A DNA stretch of 64,000 nt from Niebla homalea. Its lineage: Eukaryota; Ascomycota; Lecanoromycetes; Lecanorales; Ramalinaceae. Each line of letters begins with the position of its first letter. Position 1 is the stretch's first letter. The DNA is taken from assembly GCA_019925105.1 (NCBI GenBank), contig JAHGAU010000004.1, positions 1,612,001 through 1,676,000 on the forward strand. The letters run 5' to 3'. The notes below the pieces were generated by a model. It searched no databases and was not told the origin of the DNA. It saw only the letters and a program-made list of their open reading frames with translations. Positions 37,241-51,597 of the stretch are shown one piece after another. A program made the position numbers and the translations under genes.

Positions 37241-37440
37241 ATTTTTATTAATAAGTGTATTATATTTTATTAATAAGTATAATATATTTTATTAATAAGT
37301 ATACTATATTTTATTTATAAGTAAACTGTACTCTATTAACAAATGTATTATATTTCATGAATAAGTGTACTATATTTTATTAATAATTATCTTATATTTT
37401 ATTAATAAGTGTATTATCTTTTATTAATAAATTAATTTTT
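37225..37440 (+). repeat. 22-bp AT minisatellite
   Basis: About nine imperfect units built on TTATTAATAAGTGTAYTATA, running from the LINE-3 tail to the left of Gypsy-2. A related unit appears right of Gypsy-2 (about 52345-52380), so Gypsy-2 probably inserted into this array. Confidence 0.75.
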
Positions 37441-37466
37441 TTTGAGAATTAATATATAAGGATATA

Positions 37467-37634
37467 TGTGAAGGACACAACTGTATATATGGGTGGTAAG
37501 TGTATGATTGATGATTCTTTGTTCTGAAGATGCTATGTACAAAATAGACCGGTCCTATATAAAGGACAGTATCCTATCCCTATTAGGAAGTCACTATCCC
37601 TATAACCATATATAATATATTCTTATCCGTTATA
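37467..37634 (-). repeat. Gypsy-2 LTR (3' in element orientation)
   Basis: 168 bp. The outer (left) two thirds keep CpA sites (GAAGGACACAACTG, GACCGGTCC). The inner end is mutated (TTATA where the other LTR has TCACA). Confidence 0.92.
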
Positions 37635-38859
37635 AAATCCCTATAAACAACAGAAAAGGATACGTCCTCATATTATTTTTATTATAAGATCATCCTATAA
37701 TAAAGACTATATTTTGGACCGTAAAGGTTTTAGCAGATTTTATCGTAAGGGTTAATAGTAAGTATTATAATAGGTTGGACAGTAAATATTATAATAGGGA
37801 AATTATCCTATTATAAAGGGTGGATAGTAAGTGTTATATCAAGGATATTATCTTATCGTAAAGGATAAACGGCAGTTAATTATCTATTAAAGACGCTTTT
37901 CCGGGGACGTCTTTTATTTCGTTTTTACAAATGGTTTTATTAAAATAAACGACGGATAAAAGATAAGGTTATCTCGGTTATAAGTAATATAAATGGGATA
38001 ACTTTACGTAAACGGTTAGGTTTTTGTTCAATAAGGGAAGATTCTATCCCGAACGTATTAAGGATAAAATTATACTCGGTATTAAGTATATTTAATTCAG
38101 TAATCCGTCGTTAAACTAGAATATCTTACCGTTTATTAAGCGATATTTTATATTCTTTAATCCGTTTTAAGGAATCACTTAAGTTTTTTACGTTTCTTTA
38201 ATCGTTTTACGTAAAACTTTATCCTTTTTATTATATAAAATATTCCGTTATAACGCCTTATCTTTGTTTATAAGTACGTCGGTTTAATAATAATTATACT
38301 CTAAATAATTTAATTATTTTAATATCTTTTTCAATAAATATTAAACCCGGTTCTTTAGGTAAAAAACGTTTAAAAGGATTTATTCTTAAAATTAAGGTTA
38401 ATTTTAACTATATAATAATAATAAAAAAAGTTTAATCGTTAATATCTTAGAACGTTCAAATAATACGTTAACGTTCTTATACGTTATAAAATCTTAAATA
38501 ATCTTACGTATTATTAAGATAACTTTCTTTTGAGTAGGGCCGTTAAGGGTATATTATATCCCTTATATAATTGAAAAAAAGCATAATCTCCCTCCTTAAG
38601 AAATATCGGCTTATAATATCGATTATAATAGAATTTCTGGGATATTTACGTAAATAAAATTACGTTTAAAGTAGTTATACGTATATATATAAGATTAAGG
38701 AGTTCAGATTATAGAGTAATTAAATCCAAAAAACGATAACTTAAAAAGCCATACGTTATTTCAAATAATTTTTTATTAATTATAAAGGATATAACGTTAT
38801 TAATATAAACTTATATACGGGGTAAGATAAAAGGTTAAAGACATATATTATCCAAAGTA

Positions 38860-39080
38860 TTAATATAGAGTTATAAAGCGATCTTCATAATTTTATTTAT
38901 TATGTTATTGCTATTGTCCGTTTATAAATAAAATATTATTAAGATTAAAAAACGGATATTTAATCGTTAAAAAACTATATCCTATAATTTAATATAAACT
39001 TACGGTCTTTATCCGAAATAATTATTAACGGTAATCCTTAATCCGTAATAATTAATTAATTAATTAAAGTTAATACTTAA
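38860..39080 (-). pseudogene. Gypsy-2 integrase core remnant
   Basis: On the minus strand: IIISDKDRKFI (second aspartate block, ISDRD..F) followed about 25 codons later by FINGQ, the decayed TDGQ motif. Order and spacing fit a gypsy integrase. Confidence 0.65.
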
Positions 39081-40239
39081 TCAAACGTCTTTTATATATT
39101 AACCTTAATTATTATTATAATCCGTTTATTGAACTTATCCGTATAAAATATTATTACGTTTAAATTTTCAAGTAATTCGGGTAATATTAAAATAAAGTTT
39201 AAAATAATAATATAAAAAGAGATAGATAGCGTTAAAACCAGTAATAGCAAACCGTATAGTTAATAACGTTATATTTAGTAAATTAAATACTCCGGATAAT
39301 AATATAAATATTTATAAAAAAAGTATTTTAAACGCTAAATATGTTATATACGGGCAATAATTTAATAATATTATTCGTACCCTAAATACTTATCGTTATA
39401 TACGATATTCAAAATATCTTTTATTACCGATCGGGGAACGTATAAATAATAATAATTTATTCAATCGATGTAATATATAAGATTATCGTATATTAAGCGA
39501 TATATAAGCTCCGTATTATATATATTTTCTTAATTATATTTTAAACGAAGGATAAAATAAGGGTTTAAATTTAGAAACGGTAAATTCCTACCGTATATAA
39601 AGGGCAATATAGCGTCCTTATTCTTATTAAGTATTTTTAATACGCGTATTTAAGCCGGATTCTTTTTGTATTTATTAAAAATACGTTATTATAAGTTATT
39701 ACGTATTTAAATATAAAATATAATATACATTAAATAGTTTAACTTGAAATAAGTTTCGTTAACAATAAAGATATCCCGATTTATTAATATAAAACGGGGT
39801 AGAAGGTTAAGGATAATATATTCCTTTCCCGGTTTATATTAAAAGTTTAAACGAAATTAATAAAGGAGTTGTAATACCCGGATAAAGCATATATTTATTT
39901 ACTTAATAAAAATAATAAACGTTTATTTAATGATGTTAAGGATTATTAAGTAATCCGTTTATATAATAATAATATATTTAAATAAATTATAAAGATAATA
40001 TATTTTCTTTATAACTTATATAAACCCTATAACTTTAAGCTTTATTAATTAATAATTTCGCTTAACTGTAATAAAAAATCTAAATAAAATTAAAACTAAA
40101 ATTATTATCATCCTTAATAATTATTCATCCGTAATCTGATTATCCTTAATATAGAATATATATACTTTAAAGTTAAATTCCTTAAATAAATGAAGGTTAA
40201 TTTATAAAATATGATTCGGGTTACATTAAATTAAAATTA

Positions 40240-40900
40240 AAGGTTAAGATAAGGGCTTTTAAAGTTCCTTAAAGCCTATAAGTTATTTTAACGTTAAATT
40301 ATTAAGTTTCATTATTAAAATATATCGTTTACGTTATATCTTATTTAACGTATTCCATAACCAGCTTATCTTAAGTTCCTATAAAAATTCGGCCAATTAA
40401 GTATATATATATACCGATAAACGTAAATATTTAATTAATCCGAGGTAATACTTAAGTTATCTTAATATCTTAATGTAGGATAATACATTAATCGCCTATA
40501 ATTTATCCTCGGACGTAAATAAATTTAAGGAATTTACCTATTTATTTAATAGTTTAATATCCGGGAAAGTTAAATATATTTTTAACGGACTTAACAAAAC
40601 ATTTAAGTAAATTAGGATAGAGAATAATTTACGTAAATCCGCTAAATATTTCTTAAAGGAAAAAACTTTTATAATAATATCGTTAATATACGCTTATATT
40701 ATGTCCTTAATTGGACGTAGTATTTTATCGATTTATTTTTGGATATACGTAATTAAATTAATGAAGCATATAATAAAAATTAAGAACATTTCTTAATTAC
40801 GGTATATCCCAATAATAAGGAAGTAAGCCGTAAAAGGATATAATCTTTACTAATAGAAAAAGCTAACTATATCTATTAATAAAATCCGACGTTTCTTTAA
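40240..40900 (-). pseudogene. Gypsy-2 reverse transcriptase - RNase H remnant
   Basis: Minus strand: AYINDIIIK with Y-I-N-D at 40690-40679 (decayed YxDD), then YYLGLIKYLRLSVY (the FLG..GYYR.FI connection block), LAEFL*ELKISWLWN, and LIGFKEL*KPLS*PLI leading into RNase H. A long spacer of this type between connection and RNase H is known in some fungal gypsy families. Confidence 0.8.
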
Positions 40901-41963
40901 TAAGTTTTAAACAATATCCGATTATAAAGGGATAAAGTAAACATCTGGAATAACGAGGTTATTTAATTTACGGATATTAACCATTATATGTCCCTTCCGT
41001 TCCCAGTTTTCGGACGTTTTTTAAACGATAAAAATAAGGAAGGAGAATAATATCGATTAAGATATAAATATTAAACGAACCTTTTTGTAAAGCGTATTAA
41101 ATATTTTATTAATAACTTTTCGGTCTTGAATACCGGACGGATATACCTTATTACGTATTAATAACTTGGACAATCTTAATTATTAATCGTCCTTTAATTA
41201 AACTTTTATTTACTCGTCCTTAAGTAGATTAATAAACCCTATATCTTCCTTTAATATTAAGAGCTCATTTATTAGCTATTATAAGGCGTCTTATTTAGGC
41301 GGTATTCCGTATATATATATATTATTCAGTAAGATTACTTTAAATAGGATATTTACGTCCGTTAATAAAGTATTATCTTTAACGGACGATTCTAAGAAAA
41401 AGGATAAGATAAAGGCTAAAACGCTAATAGCAGTAATAAATGCCTTTTTAACCTAAGTCGTTTATTTAAGGTATTTAACGTGAAAATAATTTTCGTATTT
41501 TAACTCTTAAATTAATTTTAATTAATCTTTTCTATTAATTTTAATTGTCCGATTCATTTTATTTTTAATAAGTACGCCGGATATTTAAATATTTATTAAA
41601 TAAATATATATAGATAAATTATGTTAGCGTTTAAGTTTAAAGAGATAATTTATCCTTAAGTAAGAATAAAAGCTTAATAAATACAATTATTTCAGAATAA
41701 GGCTTTAATATATCTATTTTACCCGTATAAATAAAACGTTTAATAAACTATTTTCACTATTTATATTTAATATTAATTATAATATTATAGCTTCCTATAT
41801 ATACTTTCTTTATAATAATTTATATATTAATTTCTTTAAGGGTAATAATATTATTTATAATTAATATATTTATCCTTGAGTTATTAACGATATATAGTTT
41901 TCTCTTAAAATAAATTAACGTTATCGTCTTATTTAATCAAATACCGGGAAGATAAATTGGGAT

Positions 41964-43296
41964 TGATTGATTGATTGATTGATTTATACTACGGATCTAG
42001 TTAAGCTAATTCCGGCGTTCCTTAATACTCGGTTATTTAACCTTATTAATAACCGTAAAAAACCCGATATCTATAACGTTAAGAATAAAAACCGGTATCC
42101 ACCCAGCTTTTACTTACGTTTTAAGGGTTAAAAGCATTTACGACTATTTAAAGAGTAAGAATTTATTTATACGTTTTTTCTAAGAAAACCCATAATATTA
42201 TAACTGAATTTACTTAAGGGTTATCATTAAACCTATTACTCTTCCGTTACTTTATAGGTTTATTTAATATTAAAATTTTAAAATTCCGATTATATTATTA
42301 AATATTTTTACCGATATATATATTATTATTATTTTATTTATATAATTCTATTAACCAATATAGTATCGCCTTTTATATTATTCCGGTATTTATAGCCCTT
42401 TTAACCCCCTATTAAGTATAATTTTTCCGCCGCTACTTTTTACCCTTAAGTTAACGGTAAGGTTTCTTAATTAAGTTTTCAATTATTTCCTCCATTTTTT
42501 TAACTAGGTTAAATTATAATAATAAGCCCGTAATTATTATAAATTTAACGGCCGCTTTAATACCTTTTTTATTAATAAATATTTAATAATAATTATTAAT
42601 CCTTATTTTTTTAATTAATCCCGGTTTAAGCTCCTTAAATAATATATAGGAAATTAATATATATATAACGTCCTGCTTTTATTATTTATATTTATAATTA
42701 ACGTTAATCCGGTTACCGGTATATATAATAAAAAGGAAGTAAATTAAGTTATTTTTATTTATCCGGAGTTAAATTATTAATACGTTATTACCTTTCTTTA
42801 TAATCTTATAATACCGGAAATACTTATTAATAACTTTATTATTATTTAAAGCCGGGTATTATTACTTTTAAAGGATTAATTCTTTATATCTGCGTTAACG
42901 CTTTATTTACCTTTTTATGGTTTATAAAATAATCGCCGTTAACTTTACTTTTATAATTTTCTTCTTTTCCGCCGCTTTCGCTTTAAATAAGAGTTTATAT
43001 ATTCTTACGTTAACTTTTTAAACGTAAATTAAATCGACCTCTTTTTTAACTTACTTTAATTTAACTTCCGTAGAAAGGGTAGGTACCGTTTTTCTACGCC
43101 TTTTTATTTAAGGCCTCTTATAGTTCTAACGAATACGTTCATTTCTTATTAACGTAATTAAGTTCGTACCTTTTTTAAGCCTCGCTTAAGCGACTATTTA
43201 GTCTAGGGCCAGCTCCATTAATGGTATAAAGACCTCGGATTCCAGCACCGGGACGGGAGTCGCTTTGTATGCTCCACTCACCACTCTCAGGCATCG
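41964..43296 (-). mobile_element. LINE-4: 5'-truncated Tad1-like LINE nested in Gypsy-2
   Basis: 1333 bp: TTGA-type tail at 41964-41982, truncated 5' end at 43296. Target duplication TAAATTGGGAT (41953-41963 and 43297-43307). It matches LINE-5 from 45812 to about 47145. The last 110 bases before the truncation are clean, while the matching part of LINE-5 is RIP-mutated. Confidence 0.93.
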
Positions 43297-43307
43297 TAAA
43301 TTGGGAT

Positions 43308-45797
43308 AAGAACGTATTTATTTATTTAATATTTATTTAACTTAACTCTTCGGACAGAAAAAGGAAATATTATTTTAAAAACTTTAACGTTTAATATATA
43401 CGTGTAAAGGAATTCCTTATCGATTAAGGTAATATTATAACCGATATTTAAATAAACGTCCGTTGAAATATTAATATTTAAAGTAAATTAAACATTAATA
43501 TATATATGGTTTTAAGGACGAAATCCTAAATTAAAACCGAAATCCAATATTAATACTTTTAATTTAACGATTAAAACGTTTTATCTTACCAAACATTTAG
43601 TATTATAAATATTATTTATATAGTAAATATTATTCTTATTTATTATTTGGGAATATCATCCCTTTAATTATAAATATTTAATAACTTATTTTTAAATAAA
43701 AATACCTTATTATAATTTAAATAGGGTATTTTAATTCCGATAAAACCGGAAAATCTATGGTACGGATAAAAAGACCCATCGTTATAAAATTTAAATTCTT
43801 TAATTAGGATATTAATACCGTTATTAAAATATCGTTATTTTTATCCTTATTTATCTTATATTGAAAATTAATAAAATAAATTTACGTTTTTATTATTCTC
43901 CGTTTTATTTCATTTAAAGATTTCCGTTTTATTATTATAGAGAAATCCTTAATACGTAATTTACGGTTTAAATATATTATTTTATCTGTTAAACTTACCG
44001 CGGTTATTTATATATCCGTTTTATTTTTATCTACGGTTATAATATCCTTATTTATATCCTTAATACGTTTAAAAGTTCATTAAAATAAATATATTTAAAA
44101 ATATAATAATCGTTAAAGGTTAACGAGATATAAGTAATCCGTAAAACGATTATTTCAGACGAGGATATTATTGTCCGTAAGTATTTAAGTTTTTTTAATT
44201 AAACGGACGGTAAGGAAACTATTAATATAACGGTTAAAACGGCAATATCCTATAGTTTTAATATTACCTTAATTTAAATTACGACGGTTAACGATTAAAC
44301 TAAGGAAATCTATATTTACCGTAAAAAATATTTTACGTTTATTTTAAGGTAATATTACGTCTTAAAAATATATTGAATTATATATTTTTCTTAAGTTTAA
44401 GTATTTAAATAAAAGAGGAGATTATTATTATTACTTAAAATAAATTAATAAAAGTACGAAACTTTAAAATAAAACTTTAATACGTAAATATAAGTTAATT
44501 CTTTATACTCTTAATATTTACGGCCTTTATGTATCGGATAATCGCTTAAATAAACGTAAAAGGTTCTTATCTATTACGAACATCTTAAGTAATATATTTT
44601 CCGTAATTAAATATTATAAGGTTACTCCCGTTATCTCTTTAAATCGGGATATAAACGTTTTATATTATTAATTAACGTTATTACCCGATCGTAAACCAAG
44701 GCGTTCTAAGTTAGATAACTTAATGGTATATTAGGTTAAAGCGGATTTACGTAAGGAAATATTAATATTTATCTGTATAATAATAACTCCCACAATAGCT
44801 ATAAGATCCTTAAATTGCTTAATAAAAGGGATTACGTTCCGGTAATAAACGTCCTTCTTAAGAATAATAATTTTACCTTTATTATATAATTTACTTAAGT
44901 AAAAGTTAAAAAATCCAAGTCTTAAAAAATTCTATTTATCGTTTAAACCAATAAATCTATCTGCTCCAGGCGGATTAAATTATCCGGGCTTTTTAGGTTA
45001 TTTAAGCTATTTAAGCTATTTAAAAAGGCCTTATTACGGTAAGTTATTTATAATAAACAATTAAAGTACTTCTTAAATAACGGCTTATATATCCGGATCA
45101 TTAACGTCGATCGGCATCCTATATAGTCTATTATTATTTAGATAATTTAAAAGCTATCTTAAAGGCTAATTTTTTTAAAACGTAATCCTTACTTAATGTT
45201 ATTAATTTAAAATAAAATTAATCGGATTTGTATAGATAATTTCTTTTATAAATATTTTTAAAGTCGGTTATCTTAATTAATAAATTAAATAAATTAAGTA
45301 ATATATTATTTACGTATAAACGACGGAGAATAAGTTCCGCGGATCAAATAAACTCCTCTATTACTTTACCGGAAATAAGCTTGTCCGTTATCTATATAAT
45401 AAAGTACAATAATAAATTATTTAATTACGATTACCAAAACAAATGTTCCGATATTTATGATATTTATATAGAACGGATAAACAATTATAAAGAATAATTA
45501 ATAATATATTATAACGCTTAAAGAATAATATTACTTAAAAGTTTATTTTGAAAGCCGGTCTATATAAATTTATAAATTTAAAATACGAATTTAAGTATTA
45601 AATAACTTAAGGATAAACGAGCTTATTTTAATTATCCGTTATAATATTCTTATCCTTAAAAAGCTAAAATAACTATTATTTATATAGGATAAAATATAAC
45701 GATAAAATAATAAAAAATCTAAGAATTAAAAAGATAAAAAATAGAACGGATTAAAGGTTAAAAATTATCTAAAAAATCGGCGGTAATTACCTTAAGA
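43308..45797 (-). other. Gypsy-2 internal sequence between LINE-4 and LINE-5 (gag/pol part)
   Basis: By position, the 5' part of the element (minus strand): end of gag, protease, start of reverse transcriptase. RIP-saturated; I could not read firm motifs. The gag start should lie at 51598-52070. Confidence 0.55.
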
Positions 45798-45811
45798 AGC
45801 TTTATATTATT

Positions 45812-48800
45812 GATTGATTGATTGATTTATACTACGGATCTAGCTAAGCTAATTCCGGCGTTCCCTAATACTCGGCTATTTGGCCTTATTAGTAACCGTA
45901 AAAAACCCGATATCCATAACGTTAAGAATAAAAACCGGTATTTACCTAGTTTTTATTTACGTTTTAAAGGTTAAGAATATTTATAGCTATTTAAAGAGTA
46001 AGAATTTATTTATATATTTTTTTTAAGAAAACCTATAATATTATAATTAAATCTATTTAAAAGTTACCTTTAAATTTATTATTTTTCCGTTACTTTACGG
46101 GTCTATTTAATATTAAAATTTTAAAATTCCGATTATATTATTAAATATCCTTATTAATACGTATATTATTATTACCTTATTTATATAACTTTATTAACCA
46201 ATATAATATTATTTCTTATATTATTTTAATATTTATAGCCCCTTTAGCCCTTTACTGGGTATAGTTTTTCTGCCGTTACTTTTTACCTTTAGGTCGGCGG
46301 CGAGGTTTCTTAATTAAGTTTTTGATTATTTTTTTTTTTTTTAATTAAGTTAAACTATAATAATAAGCCTATAATTATTATAAATTTAACGGCCGTTTTA
46401 ATACCCTTTTTATTAATAAGTATTTAACGATAATTATTAATCTTTACTTTTTTAATTAATTTTAGTTTAAGCTCCTTAAATAATAAATAAAAAATTAATA
46501 TATATATAACGTCCTACTTTTATTATTTATATTTATAATTAACGTTAATCCGGTTATTAATATATATAATAAAAAGGAAATAAATTAAGCCGTTTTTATT
46601 TATTCGGAATTGGATTATTAACGTATTATTATTTTTCCTTATAATCCTATAACGCCAAAGATATTTATTAATAACCTTATTATTATTTAACGCCGGGTAT
46701 TATCGTTTTTAAGGGATCGATTTTTTATATCTATATTAACGCTTTATTTACTTCTTTATAGTTTATAAGATAATCGTTATTAATTTTACCTTTAAAGTTT
46801 TCTTTTTCTCCGTTATTCTTATTTTAAATAAAAGTTTATATACTTTTACGTTAACTTCTTAAACGTAAGTTAAATCGACTTCTTTTTTAATTTATTCCAG
46901 TTTAACTTCTATAAAAAGAATAAGTACCTCTTTTCTACGCTTTTTTATTTAAGGTTTTTTATAGTTTTAGCGAATACGTTTATTTCCTATTAGCGTAATT
47001 AATTTTCTATTTTTTTTAAGTTTTATTTAAGTAATTATTTAATTTAAGGTTAATTTTATTAATAATATAAAGACCTTAGATTCTAATACCGGGACAGGAG
47101 TTATTTTATATACTTTATTTATTATTCTTAAGTATTAGTTTTAAACCTTTTAGAATTACCGGACTGGTTTTTTTTTATATTTAAGTATATCTTTAAATAT
47201 ATATTAAATAACTGCCGTATACGTTATTATAGGTTTTATAATCGCTTAATAAACGGTTTTAACCTTTTATAAAATAGTTCTTTACGTTAACGTTATAAAA
47301 TAAATAAGGTTTTTCTTTTATAAAATTATTTTCTTTTAAACCTTTTTTATATAATTTTTTTAGTTTAGTTTTCTATTAATTTATAAATTAAATACTTTAA
47401 TATTAATTTCCGGTTTTACCGTTATATTACTTAAATTTATTATAGCTATTATATTGTATAACTTTAGGCTCTTTATTATATAAATAAACTTATATTTATA
47501 CGGGGCGAATTAAGCCTTATATATCTTTATTTATTATAAATAGACTTTATAAGTTTATTTTAGCTTTAAATAGTTTATATAAGTAAACGTATTATAGGTT
47601 AAAAGGTAGATATCGTTAATAAAGCTTTTTATTTAAACTTTTAATTTTAATTTTATTAAGTTTTTAATAAACGGGCTATTAAAGAATAAGAATAAGACTA
47701 AGGAAATAAGTAACCTTTAAGGAATCTTTATTATTATAAGCTTTTTATATTTATTTTCTGTCCTAGGTTAATTAACGTTATTCGATTATTTAAGAAACTT
47801 TTTATTTAATTTATAAAAAAAGGTAAAACCTTTTTCTTCCGTAAATTATATAATAACCTTTAATAATTTACCTTATTAAACGCCTTTATAATATTTAAAA
47901 AAAGAAAACTTATAACGTACTTTTTCTTATAGCCTTATACCGTATATATATTATTAATTAAACCTTTAAGAGCCGTCTCCGTTAACCGTTTTTTTCTTGT
48001 TTTTATTTATTAAATAAAGAATAACTTATATTCTTTTATATAATTATTTAAGATCTTTATAATTATTATCTTTAAAGCCTTTTTTAACGTATAAAAGAAT
48101 ATTATAGGTTTATACGACTTTATTTTTAAGTAATTTAATTTAACCGGTTTCTTAAGGATAATCGTTTTAATTTCTTTAAATTTATAAAAGTAATATTTTA
48201 TATTGAAATAAACTTAAAATAAGTAAATAAAAACCTCTTTAAATAGTAATATTATTATAAATAGGAACTTATTTAATATACCGTTAAATTTAAGGGCTTT
48301 ATCCTTTTTCGGCTTATTAATTGCTTTAATTATTATTTCTTAAGTTATTATTTTATTTATTATTATTAATTTAAGATGGATTATACCGTTAATATCTATT
48401 AAATTAATTTCCGATAATAAGGGAAAGAACGCCCCTTTAAAAGCCTTAATTTTACCGTTAAAGATATTCGTTATTATACCGTTTAATCTTTTTAAGGGTA
48501 AAAACTTAAAAATAAAAATAAATTTTTTACTTTATTTATTACCGTATTTTATTAACTTTTAAATATTATAAAAGGAAACCGTTAAGTTATATATTATAGC
48601 CCGGAAGTATATTTATTTAACCTTCCGGATAATTTTTTCCTTTTTTTCTTAAGCTTTTTTTAACCGCCGAAGCGTTTCTTAATTCTTATATTTAATCATT
48701 TATTTTATAAGCGCTTTTACCTTTATAGTTATTTTTATATATTTTTTATTTTAATAAATTTTAACTTTTTAAAACGGCTTTATTATTAAGATTATAACGT

Positions 48801-51583
48801 TAATTATTTCGTTTAAAGCCTTTATTACCCGTTTTATAAAATAATCGATTTATTCTTTATTATTAAGTTAAAAAAGCTCCGCTAGTTAAAATATTATTTT
48901 TACCGCTTTTATAAATATTTTAACTTCCTTAACCGTCTTTTACGTTTATTTAAATAATAAAAGCGGAGTTACGTTAATGGATTCATTTAGGGTTATCTAT
49001 ATTAAGCCGTAATTTAAACCATATTTTAGGTCTTTTTAGGGTCCGTATATTATAATTAAGTTAATAATAGTTTCTGAGTTAAATATTAAGTTAATCGTAA
49101 TCTTAAGTTTACGGCTTTTTATTATAATAATTTCTTTTAACGTTAATAACGTAAAATTAAACTATATAATAATTATTAATAATTCCTTAAATTTAATATA
49201 ATTAATTATATAACCGTCCTTATTTTATTGAATATAATAAAGATTAAAGTTTTTTATTAAAAAATACTTATTAAATATAATTATAATATCCTTAAGTAAC
49301 GGGATTATAAAAAATTCCTTTTTATTAACCGGTAATAGATTATATATATTATAAATATTTAAGTTACTTTTAATATCCTTTTCTTATATAATTTAGAATA
49401 TATATAGGTTCCTTTTATAATAGGTAATATTTTAATTATCTATATTTAGTTTTTTATTAATAAAAAAGTACGTCCGCGTTATTTTATTACCCTTAAAGGT
49501 TAAATAGAAATTATCTTTTAAATTAATTAAAAAGTAGGTATATAGATTATATAATAACTCCTATATCGTTATAATATTAATATTTTTTATTTTTTTAAAT
49601 TTAAATATTAATATTACGGTTTTAATTATTTCCTTACGTACGTTATATTATATTATCCTTAAAAGCGTAAATATATTAAATATTAACGTCCGTTAGGTTT
49701 TTTTCGTTAACTTTTATTTATATAAACGGTCTTTTTTTAAAATTAAACGTTATTTATTTTAATTTTTTTATTATAATAATAATTTTAATTAAGTAGCCGG
49801 CCTTAAAGGTTAATATTATTATAAGTTTCTTTTTTTTTATATTATTAATTATTACGCTTTATTTTTCTTTATTTAATAAATTCCGTTTACGTTTTAAGAT
49901 TATTTTTAATTATTTTATTAATTTAAGTTTATATAAGTTATAACGTTAGACTTTAATTATTATCTTAATTTTTTTACGTTAAGTCTCCTTCGTTCTTATT
50001 ATATATTATAAGTCTTACGTTAAGTAATTATTATTACCGTATACCATATATTTTAACGCGTTTTTTACTAAGCTTTTTACTATTAAGTTAATATATTTAT
50101 ACGTATTATATCTTTTAATATATATTACGTACTTTATACTATTAAGGTACCTTATAATAATATATTTATACCCTTAATATTTAAAGTATTAATAAATATC
50201 CATTATTTAATTTTAAGGTCTTATTAATTTAAGGGATTTACTTTTTATTATTTTTTTTATTAAGGATATCGTTATATATCTTTATTAACGTTACGTTTAA
50301 GATAACCATAAAGTATTTCTTTATACGATTAAAAACGTTTAATTTCTTTATTATAAAAGGGAAACTATAATTAATAATTTTTAATTTAAAATAAAGGATT
50401 ATATTTTCCTTTTTTATCCGTTTTAAAATAATTTCTTTTTCCTTCCCCGTAAATTTTATTAGGTATATCCGTTTACTATAATAGTAAAAAATTACCTTAA
50501 TACCTTTACCGTTTTACACCCTTTTTTACCGGTTTATCCCTTTAATTTTTCTAGCCTTTTTTTATTTTTAATAAGGTTATATTGAAAAAAATATCTTTAC
50601 TTTATAATTTACGTACCGTAATAATCTGTTCTATTAATAGCTTTCCTGTAATTTTAAACGCCTTTATTAATTATAACGGGTTCGTTTTTACCATTATACT
50701 CCTTTTTTTTTCGCCTAATAATTATATGGTTATTATCCTTGTTTTCTTTAACGTTATTATTTTCTCCCCCGCCCTTATTTCCTTTATTATTAATGCCGGT
50801 ATTACTTTTATGGCTTTTATTATTTAACTTATCCCCGCTTCCTTCTTTAAAGTTTCCCTTATCGCTTTTTTACTTTATATATATCCTTTTTATCTCTTTT
50901 CGTTTCCGTCCGTTAACGCTTTTATTATTGCCTTTTAAGTTCCGCGTAATCTCTTTAACTTTTTTAAATTTCTCCCTATATTTACGTAAAAGTCTTTTAT
51001 TCTCCGTAATTTAATTTATAGTATTAATTAGTTCTTTAACGTAATATCCTTCTATATAATTATAAAAAGGCTTTTTAACGTTTTTATTGCCTTTTCTTTT
51101 TTTATTTTTCTTTTATATATTTAATAATTACCTTTTTTTATAGTTTATTCCTATTTATTTAATATCTTTTTATTTTTATTTAGCTTTTTCTTAATTTATA
51201 TATATTTAATAAGGCCTTTTACGCCTTTATTTATCTTTTATCCGTCCCCATATACCGTCCTTATCCCTTCTGCCCTTTATTTATTACTTTTTATAATAAT
51301 ATTTTTACGTATTATACGCGTCCCTTTACGCGTATCTTATTAACTATAAATTCCTTATTTAATTTAAGGCCTTTTTATCTCGTATTTATTATATTATTCA
51401 TATGATTTATTACCGTTCCTATTAACCTGGGCCGCTTACCCTTCCTTCCCCTTTATTTTTACCATTATTCCGCTTCCGCTTATTATATTTAAGGTATTAT
51501 CCTTATTATCGCTTAAGCTATGTACGTATGCATCGTTTCTGACCTCTGGGGTCCCGTTATTCGTCGCCATCACGGATAATTCC
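45812..51583 (-). mobile_element. LINE-5: full-length Tad1-like LINE nested in Gypsy-2
   Basis: 5772 bp, minus strand. TTGA-type tail at 45812-45826, target duplication AGCTTTATATTATT (45798-45811 and 51584-51597). ORF1 ATG is the complement of 51568-51570 with a start MATN-GTPEV-NDAYVHS closely like LINE-1. Reverse-transcriptase block near 47620-47560 reads TYNTFTYINYLKLK. The ORF1 part differs more from LINE-1 than LINE-2 does, so this is a separate subfamily. Plus-strand open frames near 50600-51000 are antisense chance openings. Confidence 0.92.
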
Positions 51584-51597
51584 AGCTTTATATTATT

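Noticed and set aside
37225..37440. CRISPR-like array
   Set aside because: Units are contiguous without spacers and the genome is eukaryotic; it is a minisatellite. The TPR-coding repeat at 33240-33795 was rejected as CRISPR for the same reason.
39930..40000. Possible second YLDD-type motif on the minus strand in Gypsy-2
   Set aside because: It reads Y-I-I-I, which RIP cannot derive from Y-x-D-D, and it lies downstream of RNase H; the better motif is at 40676-40690.
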